From positions 2,653,137 through 2,717,136 of the forward strand of contig NC_061064.1 of the NCBI RefSeq assembly GCF_021917145.1: a DNA stretch of 64,000 bases, read 5' to 3'. Every line of letters begins with the position of its first letter. Position 1 is the first letter of the stretch. Source of the stretch: Hypomesus transpacificus (taxonomy: Eukaryota; Chordata; Actinopteri; Osmeriformes; Osmeridae). Positions 18,322 through 31,500 of the stretch are shown here, piece after piece. Under the pieces are notes generated by a model. That model worked only from the letters and a program-made list of their open reading frames with translations. It was not told the DNA's origin and ran no database searches. Made by a program: the position numbers and the translations under genes.

Positions 18322-19537
18322 ACCCCCCACTGCCTCCCCTCAGAAAGCCTCTACACAGAGAGAGGAAGGGAGAGGAGGAAGGGAGAGGAAGGAGGGAGAG
18401 GAAGGAGGGAGAGGAAGGGGGAGAGGAAGGAGAGAGGGAGGGAGGAGGTAGAGGAAGGAGAGCTCCCCTCTGCAGACAGCTCTATGGAGAGTCCCAGTAC
18501 TCCGACAGAGCTCCAAGGCCATAACGAATCCAGTCTCCTCACGAACAATGACTTGTGTAAAACCGTTATTTATGTTCTTTTTAGATGACTAACCTGTTAT
18601 ATGAATAATGTCCAGCATATTGTTTGGTTTGGAGTTATAAGATAGTATGTGCATGTCGGTGCGTCTCATGACCAAGATGTTGTGTTTGGGGTTGGTTTGT
18701 AGAGGAGAGAGAGGAGATGTAAGGAACACAGCAGTGAGGGTATTAACTTGTTGAATCTACTGGTGTCTAGACTGTTGAAATGCATGTTCTCTTTTTTTCC
18801 ATTCAGACACATTTCTCTATCCACAATAACTTAATATTCACTTGTTTGTGCTGCACTCATTATCACTGTCACTTTCAAAAAAAAATTCAACGGATTTAAG
18901 TAACACCGGAGTCGACTATAGAATGTCACATTCCCAGATTGGTTTTACTTCACATGAATTTTTTTCCCCCTAGCATTTCTAAGGTGTTGTGTTTTACATG
19001 TAAATGTTTCATTATACCGTCATTCATTTGACTTGGTGCAGCACAAACTGTTGAACTCACATGTGCCTAATAATGCCATCGCCTTTACAAGGAGTTGCAG
19101 GTCCACTGGTGAAACTTAACATCCAGTATGATGTATAAAAGCTCTTGAATCAAAAAGGTCTAGATTAAATCTAAAATAGATGACCAAGTAGTTTGTCAAA
19201 TATATGAAATTAATGTGTCTACATTTAAAGAGTCTATTATGTGTCTAAGTAGTTCATATATAAACACTAAAGGCCAGTTACCCTTCATGTAATTTGGGAA
19301 TTTATTCCATGGGTGGATGGAATTTTTGTTTTAATCGACAAAACAATTGTTACATGTCTGTCAAGACTCCATGGTTGGAATAGCAGATGGAAGTCAGTAA
19401 GGTCCATGTGAAGAGAGAACCTAATTTCACAATCCATCCGGCAGGAACTTCTAGTCCATCCTTTCCTGCGGTGGTGCTTCAGGGAGAGGAGAGGTCCTGG
19501 CTAGGGGGCCGTTCCTCAGGGGGGATGGAGGTCTGGG
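18322..19537. other. acadvl 3' UTR meeting the integrin 3' end
   Basis: Starts with a purine-rich 'gagaggaagg(a)' run (18355-18470) after the acadvl stop, then becomes AT-rich. The two genes converge here, tail to tail. I see no further gene. Confidence 0.5.
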
Positions 19538-22500
19538 CTACAGGACCGTCTCTCTTAGAGAGTCGGGGTCTCCAGTAGGGGCTGGTTCAGCTGTATCATC
19601 CTCCTTACCACTAGGGGGCACCTGATGAGTGAAAAATCCCATCTGTTGGGACAAACAAAGAAAGGGAGAGGTAGATAAATTCACATGTTTATAACAGTCC
19701 TGCAGGCTGTCTAACCCTCCACCACGACCAAGGAGGTCAGAAACGGTGGCAGGAAGTCTAACCTTGAAGAGAACTCCAGACACCACCAGCAGGATCAGCA
19801 GTGCACAGAGAACAGAGACCGAGGCGATGAGAGCCACACGGGAAGGGGGGGGCGTGTCCAGGACAGTCACAATCTGTGGAAGCACAGAAGGGGAGGAGTT
19901 TTGAAACAGAGACCTTTTGATTTGCAGTGAAATGCTCTACCCCCCCCCCCCCCCCCACACTCATCACATCATGTGGAGACATGTTCAGACATTCAGTCAG
20001 TTAGCAGACGCTCTTATCCAGAGCGACTTAAAATACAGGGACAGTCCCCCCGGGGTGAAGTGCATTCCCCAAGGACACAACATAATTTGGCCCGGCTGGG
20101 AATCGAACCGGCAAAAGTCTGATTACTAGCCCGATTCTCAGCCACCTGACTCCAGACACAAGAGTGACATGATGGTGCTGTGAGGTCCAGCAGTCCTGGG
20201 GTGGGTCCTATAACTCACTGTGAGGGTCTGGAAGCTGTTGGCAGGGTACTGGGCGTAGACCGCCCGGTCAAACGATAACACCCCCCGACTCCTCACCTCC
20301 ACCTGCCCCCCCGAGCCCTGAGGACACAGAACTGGGTCAGCGTGTGTGTGTGTGTGTGTGTTGATTTGCGAGTTGGTGTGTGTATTTGCACGCATAGATG
20401 TGAGTGTGCGTGAGAATGTGTTGATCTGGGTGTGTGTGTGAGGATGAGTGAGTCTCTCAGATATATTGCTATATATCCTGTAGTAGAGTAACAGGGAACA
20501 CTGAGTCATGTGTTGACGTACATCTGCCTCTAGGCTGACATTGCCAATAAATCTGAAGACTCTTGAGTGCTGCTGACTGAATGTGGTACTGGTGCAAGCA
20601 GCCAGGAGACAGGTCACTCCTCCACAGTTCTGTCAAAGAGGAGGACAAGAGAGAGTCAGACACGCAGGATAATTGTTCTTGTGTTCATATTGGCCGGGTT
20701 TCCCAGATTCGTTAAGAAGCTGTTAACTAAGAGCTTCTTAAGAACGTTCTAAGAGCGTTCTAGAGCGTTCTTAGAACGCTCCAAAGAAGCTCTGAGCGTT
20801 AAGATCTTCTCAACAAATCTGGGAAACCTGGCCATTTACAACTTCCTTATTCAGCAATACATGTTGTACAAGTCATCAAGTTTGTCATTCTTTGGTCATA
20901 CTCCTCCAGACAGATTCCTAGACGCCAAACTCAACCCATCTTATGAACAATATATATATAAATATTTCAATATGAATGAATACAGAATGAATAAATTAAC
21001 CTTGACTAAGAACAACCTTAACTAAGTGTTACAACCGAGATTAACCTTAGCCTAGACTTGTTTGCAATGTCATGTTCTGCTAATCGTGTTCATCTTTATC
21101 GCTTGCAGCCCCCCAGGCAGAAGTTTCACCTGGTTCCCCAAGGTTTCTTTGTCTGTTGTTGAGAGCAGCCTTGTCTCACACGTTGTCCTGCTGATCTGCA
21201 GTAACAGAAACAAGCGTGAGGGTTCTTCACCGCACGCGACACAGGTGTCGTGACTTTAGAAGACGTTTACAAGCGAGCCTGTTTACGGGTTCTGACAGAG
21301 TCACGCTCCACCGGTGGCCTGAGGTCAGATCAGCAGGAAGCAGGAAGGTGGCGTTCACAGGTGCGGCCATATCTCCCACGTTCTCCACCTCAGAGACAAA
21401 GGCAGAAGAGGACAGGTGTGTGAAACGGTATTAAGGCTAAGGTGTTAGGTTATTACACAGTGTTTGGTTAGTACAGTGTTTGGTTATTACACAGTGTTTG
21501 GTTATTACACAGTGTTTGGTTAGTACACAGTGTTTGGTTAGTACACAGTGTTTGGTTAGTACACAGTGTTAGTCTCAGTATGGAGAGGGGTTTTGAGGGT
21601 AAGGGGATGTTGTGGTCGCGGGTCCAAATCCCCCCTGTATATCGCTTTGAATAAAAGACTCACATTTAACACGGTTATTACTGCTGTAAAGACTTTGGTC
21701 CAAAGAGAGCCTTACCACAAATATATGCTCAATCAGTGTTGTCTCTGGTGGACGGATGAACTGAGTGGAGTCGCCTCTAGAACACGATCATAAAGACAAG
21801 GATACGGTCACTCCCAACAGTCTAATTGTCATTCGTTCCAACGTTCAAATTCTCATCCGTTCAACATTTAAACTGCCGTCCGCATTCAGCCATCGCTGCA
21901 CCTACCCTCGGATGATGATGTTGATGGGTAGCTTGACAGCGACTGAGCTGCTTCCAAAGTTATCATGAAGAGTGTCCGGTTCCTCACCATTCCTGAAGGA
22001 AAAAACACACAGGACTACAACAACCTTCTAAGTTCCTGTGAGATGTGGTTAGTTTGCATGGTGGCTGGAACTGGTGTGGTGAGGGCAACTCACGCGCCAA
22101 CAGACACATTCACAGCCAACAGACGGGTTCGAGAGGAGAGGTCCGAAACCTCAAATGACATCAGCACTTTCATCTGGGACGGAAGAGAGATGGTGGGGTT
22201 TGGACGCGAGGAAGAAGGGTGGGGTGGTGATGGGGGGGGGGGGGGGGTGAAAGGTGGCAGGGAGTGCTCCCATCATAATTCACCCCACAAACTCTCAACT
22301 GCTCAATCTGATTCATCATCTAATATCCTTTCCCAGAGGGGACAGAGAGAGTAGTTACTGACCTCTGACCCCTGTCGGAGAGTGACTGAACTGAGGTGAC
22401 ACGTAGTCATGGTGACATTTTCAACCTCGGTGGAGTTGGATAAACACCAAACAGCTTCCTGACCTAAAGACTTGGAGCACAGCAACACGCTTGTTACGAT

Positions 22501-25500
22501 ACTACAGCACTGAAGACAAGTCATAAAACTGAACGTGTACCCGATATTCGGTTCAGTTACATTTTCCTGTACATTAAGCAGACGCTTTCAGCCAAAGCAT
22601 CAATTCAGTTCATTTTACAAATCAAGGAAATTCAAGATCTAGTATTCCAGTGAGGGCCATAAGTCACCTGCTTAGCTCGGAGGAAGGTCATGGAGTAGGG
22701 GTGTGTCAGTGTTAGCTCCACCCCTCCGGCGTCCTCGCCACTGTTGGCCACACCCACCGCCAGCTCCACCGGGAACCCCGAGACGACGACCACCTCTGGG
22801 CTGGAGGACAGAGAGACACGACACGTTGTGTTACATTTAGACCTTCTATTCATTTCACAATTCATTTCGTATAGGAGATGCTTTCAGGTGAAAAAGGATG
22901 CACACAGTGAATGATCATATAGAAGGGATGTGATACCTGGTAAAGTTGACGGACACTTGTAAGTCAGGGATGCACACGTGGTCTTCGCCACACACCTTCT
23001 CCAGCAGTACCTGAAACACCGCGTAGACACATTCACCTTCAACACTGGGACTTACACCTAATAACACCCAACAAAAACACAGTTTAGATCAACATGATAC
23101 TCTACACTATCCAAAACGACCCAACAGCCCTGTGTGGCTGTGTGCTGCTCTCACCATGTGTGTAAAGGAGGTGGGGCTGTGGTGTGCTGGTCTCACCATG
23201 TGTGTAAAGGAGGTGTGGCTGTGTGCTGGTCTCACCATGTGTGTAAAGGAGGTGGGGCTGTGTGCTGGTCTCACCATGTGTGTAAAGGAGGTGGGGCTGT
23301 GGTGTGCTGGTCTCACCATGTGTGTAAAGGAGGTGTGGCTGTGTGCTGGTCTCACCATGTGTGTAAAGGAGGTGGGGCTGTGGTGTGCTGGTCTTACCAT
23401 GTGTGTAAAGGAGGTGTGGCTGTGTGCTGGTCTCACCATGTGTGTAAAGGAGGTGTGGCTGTGTGCCGGTCTCACCATGTGTGTAAAGGAGGTGTGGCTG
23501 TGTGCTGGTCTCACCATGTGTGTAAAGGAGGTGGGGCTGTGGTGTGCTGGTCTCACCATGTGTGTAAAGGAGGTGTGGCTGTGTGCTGGTCTCACCATGT
23601 GTGTAAAGGAGGTGTGGCTGTGTGCTGGTCTCACCATGTGTGTAAAGGAGGTGGGGCTGTGGTGTGCTGGTCTCACCATGTGTGTAAAGGAGGTGGGGCT
23701 GTGGTGTGCTGGTCTCACCATGTGTGTAAAGGAGGTGTGGCTGTGTGCTGGTCTCACCATGTGTGTAAAGGAGGTGTGGCTGTGTGCTGGTCTCACCATG
23801 TGTGTAAAGGAGGTGTGGCTGTGTGCTGGTCTCACCATGTGTGTAAAGGAGGTGTGGCTGTGTGCTGGTCTCACCATGTGTGTAAAGGAGGTGTGGCTGT
23901 GTGCTGGTCTCACCATGTGTGTAAAGGAGGTGGGGCTGTGTGCTGGTCTCACCATGTGTGTAAAGGAGGTGTGGCTGTGTGCTGGTCTCACCATGTGTGT
24001 AAAGGAGGTGTGGCTGTGTGCTGGTCTCACCATGTGTGTAAAGGAGGTGGGGCTGTGGTGTGCTGGTCTCACCATGTGTGTAAAGGAGGTGTGGCTGTGT
24101 GCTGGTCTCACCATGTGTGTAAAGGAGGTGGGGCTGTGGTGTGCTGGTCTTACCATGTGTGTAAAGGAGGTGTGGCTGTGTGCTGGTCTCACCATGTGTG
24201 TAAAGGAGGTGTGGCTGTGTGCTGGTCTCACCATGTGTGTAAAGGAGGTGGGGCTGTCTGGGCTGAGGACAGACCGCAGCCCCCCCGTGTCTGGGACCTC
24301 TTGTCCCTCCACCGACAGGCGGCCTGACAGCAGCACAGGACGGTAGTCTGAGATACAACCCTGCAACAGAGAGGATCGATCAACAAGAGGAAGGCTTGGT
24401 GTGTGGTCTTCCAGAGGGTGAAAACAGATGATGTCAAGTTGAATGAAATAAATTGTGCATGTAGTTTAACAGGGTAGGAGTAAAGATGGAGTCGGTTTGA
24501 ATGACACACGCATTGAGCTGCGACTGACTGGTATGCTGATGGAGAGGTTATGACAGGCCGTGCTGTTGACTTCGCCTGCCCAGTGAGAGGTGTCGGCGCT
24601 GGGGTAAAACAGAAGTCGAGCTGGCCTGTTCTGGGAGTCCAGCTCCACAGACATCTCTACTGATGCTTGGAGAGGTGCTGGAGTGGAGGATGGAAACACG
24701 AGGTCAAACAAAGTCACTTGGATAACTGTAAATGGTCTCGTTGACACCTGTGGGATTCCTTGGACCCAGTCAGTCCTATTCCCTGCTGCCTAGAAACCTT
24801 CTCGGCTCACTTCTGATTCTGGATTTCCTGCTGTCCTTTCTACATACACTGTTCGCATGTCACTTTGGATGAAAACGTCTGCTAAATGACTTAACCCTTG
24901 TGCTGCCTGCGGATTACATGACCCTTTCACAACGAACTTTACCCAATACAACAACAAACAAAAAGCATTTTTCTTTTAACCTTCACGATGTGGGGGGTCT
25001 GAGACAGCCCGACGGTTAAAAGAAAATGCTTCACTTAGTTTTCGCATGAGGTAAAGTTGTCGCAATACGACGATGGGTCACAATGACTGATGAGTCAGAA
25101 TGACCCGAGGATAACACAAGGGTTGAGTAAATATGAGAAGTGAGATGAGAGTGAGTTGAACGTCTTCTCCCTCTGGCTCTTCTCACCCTTGATGCTCCCT
25201 GTGTGGATGCCTCGCACCGTGACGCACAGCGTCGCCGTGGCGACAGGGGTGTCGAGCGCCAAGGCGCCGGCACAGTGGAAGTAGTCCTGAGGTATGAGGG
25301 GCGGGTCGAGAGAGACCGACACCTGCACCTGCATCACAGGCTGGGACCTGCAGGGAACGACACCCATCGTGTCGTGTGAATGGGGGATTTTGGATTGTTA
25401 TGGCTCAGTGGTAGAGCATTTGACTGTAGGTCATGAAGAGGTCCCAAGTTCAAATCCCCCGTCCCTGTAGGTTGCTCACCTCAGTATGACAGCAGCCCCC

Positions 25501-28500
25501 TTGGCCCCCACCACCAGGTCAGCCAGGCCGTCGGAGTTCACGTCCCCAGCAGAGTGCACAGACAGCCCAAAGAACTTCAGCTCACTGGCCCCCCTCACCC
25601 CCTGGATCCTCTGCAGCACATATGGACACACACACAGTATAATATCTGGGATGGGATAATGGTGGTAGGTGATGACTAGGTCACTTCCCTAACAGATGTG
25701 GTCTGACCTGACTGTATCTGGTCTGGAGGCCCCCCCCCGGTCGCCCCAGGAAGACATACAGACTTCCGCGGCCCCTGTTCTCCAGAGGGGCCCCCACGGC
25801 CAGCTCCAACAGCCCGTCTCCGTTCAGGTCGGGACAGGGGGACAGAGACGCCCCGAAGCGGCCCAGCTCGTTCCCAGCGGCCCCGCGCAGTGTGTGGGTG
25901 CAGTTGAGGACCTGGGTGGATTAAGGTCTAAACTGTCAACTCAAAATGAGGAATTAGACCACTGCAAGAGTATGTCAGGGTGTGTTAATCAAAACTCATG
26001 ACTTGAGGGGGAAGTACAACTCTTCGCCTGAGAAACGGATATATATTTTCAGGAAGACTACTTGTCACACTGCATAACTTTCACATTTATGGCTGTATAA
26101 AAAGACGGGATTTAAAATAGCGTAATGATGTTAAAATGCTATAGAGTCATTTAAGAAGGAGATATACAGTGCCCTCCAAAAGTATTGGAACAGTGAGGCC
26201 AATTCCTTTATTTTTGCTGTAGACTGAAAACATTTGGGCTTGACATCAAACGATGAATGTGAAACCAGAGATCAACGTTTCAGCTTTTATTTCCAGGTAT
26301 TTACATCAGGATCTGATGCACAAATTAGAAAATATCACCTTTTTGTTCGAACCCACCCATTTGTCACGTGAGCAAAAGTATTGGAACATGTGACTGACAG
26401 GTGTGTTTTGTTGCCCAGGTGTGTCCTATTACATACATTATTCAATCAATAAATACCACTGAATGTCTACACTCAGGTTCAGATTGGGTAAGATAGGTTT
26501 TGTCTATGCAGACTGTATTCAGAGGTGAAAACAACATGAAAACCAGAGCGCTGTCTTTGGGTGAAAAACAAGCAATTGTGAGTCTTAGAGAAGATGGAAA
26601 ATCAATCAGAGCCATTGCAGAAACATTGGCCATAGCCAGTACAACCATTTGGAATGTCCTGAAGAAGAAGAAAACTACTGGTGTACTAAGTAACAGACGT
26701 CGAACAGGTAGACCAAGGAAAACATCAGCAGTTGATGACAGAAACATTGTAAGAGCTGTAAAGAAAGACCCTAAAACAACTGTTAGTGAGATCAGCAACA
26801 ACCTCCAGATGGCAGGAGTGAAGGTATCACTATCTACTGTTCGCAGAAGACTTCATGAACAAAAGTACAAGGGCTACACCAGAAGATGCAAACCACTCAT
26901 TAGCAAGAAGAATAGGAAGGCCAGGCTGGAATTTGCCAAAAAGTACAGAGATGAACCTCAAAAATTCTGGGACAAAGTTTTATGGACTGATGAGACAAAG
27001 ATTAACTTTTACCAAAGTGATGGAAAGGCTAAAGTTTGGAGAAAGAAAGGAACTGCTCATGATCCCAAACACACAAGCTCATCTGTGAAATACGGTGGAG
27101 GTAATGTCATGGCTTGGGCTTGCATGGCTTCTTCTGGGACGGGCTCATTAATCTTCATTGAGGATGTAACACATGATGGCAGCAGCAAAATGAACTCGGA
27201 AGTCTACAGAAACATTTTGTCTGCCAATTTAAGGAAAGATGCAACCAAACTGATTGGCAGAGCCTTCATCATGCAGCAAGATAACGACCCAAAACACACT
27301 GCCAAAACAACAAAGGAGTTCATCAGGGGCAAGAAATGGAAGGTATTAGACTGGCCAAGTCAATCTCCAGACTTAAACCCTATAGAGCATGCATTTTACC
27401 TGCTTAAGAGGAGACTGAAGGGAGGAACCCCACAAAACAAACAACAACTGAAAGAGGCTGCAGTGAAAGCCTGGGAAAGCATCAAAAAGGAAGAATGCAA
27501 AAGTTTGGTGACGTCAATGGGTCACAGACTTGCTGCAGTTATTGAAAGCAAAGGATTTGCAACTAAATATTAAGTCTTATTCACTTAAATATGTTTTAAG
27601 TATATCTGTTCCAATACTTTTGATCACATGACAAATGGGTGGATTCAAACAAAATGTGATATTTTCTTAGTTGTGCATCAGATCCTGATGTAAATACCTG
27701 GAAATAAAAGCTGAAACGTTGATCTCTGGTCTCACGTTCATTATTTGATGTCAAGCCCAAATGTTTTCAGTCTACAGCAAAAATAAAGGAATTCGCCTCA
27801 CTGTTCCAATACTTTTGGAGGGCACTGTAGTTGTTATAAAAAGCGTAATTTAGTATAACTCGGAAATAGCATAATTTAGTAACAAATCATATATTACATC
27901 TATGTGGGTCCTCGGGTCAGAGTAGTAGATATCAGTGAGCCAATAGACAGGAGATATTAGAGAGTAGATACAGTATTTAACAGCTTTGGATCAAAGCGGC
28001 TGTTAAATGAACTGTAATGTAAACGTGCAGTAGAGAGGCAGCAGAGTCTCACCCTGGGCCTTAGGGAGCAGACTGTCACCTCCCCCCCCACACCCTGCTC
28101 ATGAAAGGACGGGGCTCCTACTAGCAGCAAGGCTGCATCACTCTCTCCAGGCCTCTGCAAAACACACAGCTCGCCACCGAAGTACGAGCCTAGCTGGGGG
28201 GGGGGGGGGGGGGGGGGGGGGGTGAGTGTGGGGGAGGGGGGAGGGGGAGTTTGTGGTGGGGTGGGGTGGATGGAAAATATAATGTACTGAGACAACCAAA
28301 ACTAGATGAGCAAAAATCTCCCATCATGACTTCATATCTATAATTACAACTTCTATGTAAGCTTCATATCTGTAACAGCATTAAAATACCGTTCGAACTG
28401 AACTTTCTATATGTACAATTTGTATGTTGCTTAGGATAAAAGTGGCTGCTGAGTGAATAAACTGTAAAAAGGATTCATATCTCCAACAGCATCTCCTTAG

Positions 28501-31500
28501 TGCCCTGAACCCCAGAGCCCCTTTTACCTGGACTCCATGTACCCTGTGAGAGACTGTCCACCGTCCCAGGACAGGGTCCGTCTGGAAGGCCAGGACCAGG
28601 CCTGTGTGCTTGTACCTGGGGGCCCCAGAAAAGTACACAAGGCCGTCCTCCATCACGGCCACCGCTACAGAGTAGCCTGCAGAGACAGCAACAAATGCCA
28701 CACTGCTTCACTAACTTAGTTTCAGAGTGCTAACCCTACTCTCAAATGACTTCTTCAGCAACACTTCCCATTAAAGTTACACTACCATGTACCCACAGAG
28801 CAACATCTCTAATTTGCCAAAACAGTTATCAGATGTAGGGCCTGGTTCGTTCCAGATAAACACCACCAGTACTAAGGTTACACGGTAGATTAACAGTAAG
28901 TGCCAAAGTCATAAGTGGAGGAGTGTTCGTCGACTTAACCACATTCCCACACACTTGTTACCAGTTATACTTCAAAGCAGAGTGAGGGGAAGTGCATAGT
29001 GGTGGAACATAACTTTCAATTCAAACTTCCAGTACAGCAAAACCACACGCTGCACTGCTGTTGTTCTCAGTTTTAACGACAGACGTTCGATCTGCTGCTG
29101 GTGAGAGATCCAGTCAGCTCCAGGGCATGGACGTGAACGGCCAGCGCTCGTGTCTCACCCAGGTAAGAGTCCTTCATGTCGGCCTCCACTGCAGAAGCGT
29201 TGATGAAGGTGTCGTTGGTTCCCTGGATAGACTCCACCATGCCTCCAGACCAAGAGTATGACCCTGGGGCCCCAAACACAGACGCCCCCTTGGTAGGGAG
29301 AGACAAAGAGTTGTACATGATGAGATTGAACGTCGTAGAAAGACACTGGATAAGATCTAAGGCTGCTAAAAAGATATGATAAGATCGAAGGTTGTAGAAA
29401 GACGTTGGTGAGAAGATCTTATGCTGCAGAAAGGGATACATATGATGAGACCGAACCCCAGAGAGTGCTGTACTGAACCCTCCTTGTGAGAGCTCCTGTT
29501 TAAAGGACCTGGCGCTGTCAGTGCTGACTCCTTCACAGACATCACATACAACACAGACACACGTTATGGTTCATTAATACAAACAAACGGTAAAATAAGA
29601 CAAACGGCCAATTGAAAGGTTGTGTCACATTGTGTCGATGAATTATATATGAAACACATGTCATTTGTGTATTACACGTATTAGTCATAGGTTCTAATTA
29701 ATGCGCTCATCCAGTAGTTTAACAGCTACAGAAACTGGGTGTTTACCTTCAATGTTGAAGATCTGATTTCTGATTAGGACCTGAATGGTTTTCAGAGCCT
29801 CAAAGCTTTTGGTCTCAAACACGCCCTCAGGAGACGAGGCCACCTGTCTGAGCTCCTGAGGAGATACCTGGTTTCCTACCTGAGTTGGGAGGGGGGGTGA
29901 GAGAGAGAGAGACAGGCAGGCATAGAGACAAGGAGAGACAGAGACAAGAACTGAGTGACACAAGCAAACAGCCATTTATTTAAAACGCACATTTTAAAAC
30001 AACCCAAATTGACCAAAGTGCTGACCAGACAAGAGATTAAACCCTCCCCCCCCCCACAGATACATGAATCTTTATTCGGTTCTTGCAGAATCTCGCGTCA
30101 CCGTGAACATACTCACCCCAACAGCAATCCTGACAACTCCCCTCTCCTCTGCCAGCGGAAGAACCTTTTCAAAAGATTCTTTGGGATCGTTTGATTTACC
30201 GTCCGTTATCACAACCAACAGTTTCCTGGAGTTCCGTCTCATGCCTCGTTCTTCTGTCAGCATTTTTTCACTGGGACAACAGAGGAACGGTATTTCATAT
30301 CAGTGACACAGTTATCTACCCCCCCCCCCCCTCCCAGGTGGACATACAAATTTAAAAAAAGTTTCAAAATGACTACCCTAAAACCGATGTCCACAACAGG
30401 GGACATTAATGACTTGCTGGGTCTCAGGAGATATAGCAGAGCCAGGGCCGGCCCAAGGCATAAGCGAACTAAGCGGCTGCTTAGGGCCCTTGTGGCTACC
30501 AGAGGGCCCCCAAGAGCAAATGAAATCAACGATAAGCGACGCCGAGGGGCCCCCAAATCAATTTTGCTTAAGGCCCCATAAAGGCTTGGGCCGGCCCTAA
30601 GCAGTGCAGTGAAAGAGGTGTGTTCCGGCTCCAGAGGCATACTCACAGCACGTAGCGGATAGCTGAGGGAGTGTACGTGTTGCCCTCTGAGTGGGTAACA
30701 AGCTTCATCAAGTTATCCGGGTTTCGATCGACTGCAAAGTTCTGAAAATGGAAGACGGCGTGTGCGTCGGTAGAATACTGAGCCACTGCTACCTGTGAAA
30801 GATAGATCATGTCATCAGACTGACTGGCACACAACTGACCAGCACACACACTTACTGTACATCCACCACTCACCTGTACACTGGTATCAGTGAACATTCG
30901 GACTATATCTTTGATAAACGTGATCATCGTATCAAAATCGCTTTTACTGATGCTCTGAGAGCTGTCAAACAGAATCACAGCATCTAGACCAAAGTCGTGG
31001 CAGTCTGCAGGAGACAGAGAGATCAAAGAGGAGTAAAGAGGAAGCAGGAAGACATCACAATCTCCCCCCCCCCACGACAATCATCCGTCTCTCTTCACAA
31101 CCAAGATCAAGATTGGTCATTTCCCAATAAGCAGAACAATACAGATAGTTATTAAATGCACCTCACAGACCCACAGGGGAAACATTATTCAATTGAACCA
31201 TATGAGTGAATCATACCTTGATAGGCTGGCTTGAGTTTCTGCATAACTGTCAGCTGTGAATCCAGCTGGACACACAGTCCGTTGAGGTAGTTGAACGAGT
31301 CGCAAGCATGGACCAGATGTGGTCCACATACCTGGACAGGAAGGATAGGAAAGACATCTGACTGTCAAGAGTGGGGGGAGTCAGGTGGCTGAGCAGTTAG
31401 GGAAGCGGGCTAGTAATCAGAAGGTTGCCAGTTCGATTCCCAGCCGTGCCAAATGACGTTGGGTCCTTGGGCAAGGCACTTCAGCCTACTTGCCTCGGGG

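Noticed and set aside
23130-24255. CRISPR-like array
   Set aside because: Units are contiguous with no unique spacers and the DNA is vertebrate; it is a minisatellite.
23102-24366. Four overlapping long open frames (about 400 codons each, both strands)
   Set aside because: They are products of a 39/42-bp tandem repeat with no stop in several frames; only the exon 18 frame on the minus strand can be connected to a gene.
25397-25472. Functional tRNA-Cys gene
   Set aside because: The acceptor stem does not pair and the anticodon is altered; it is a SINE head or pseudogene.
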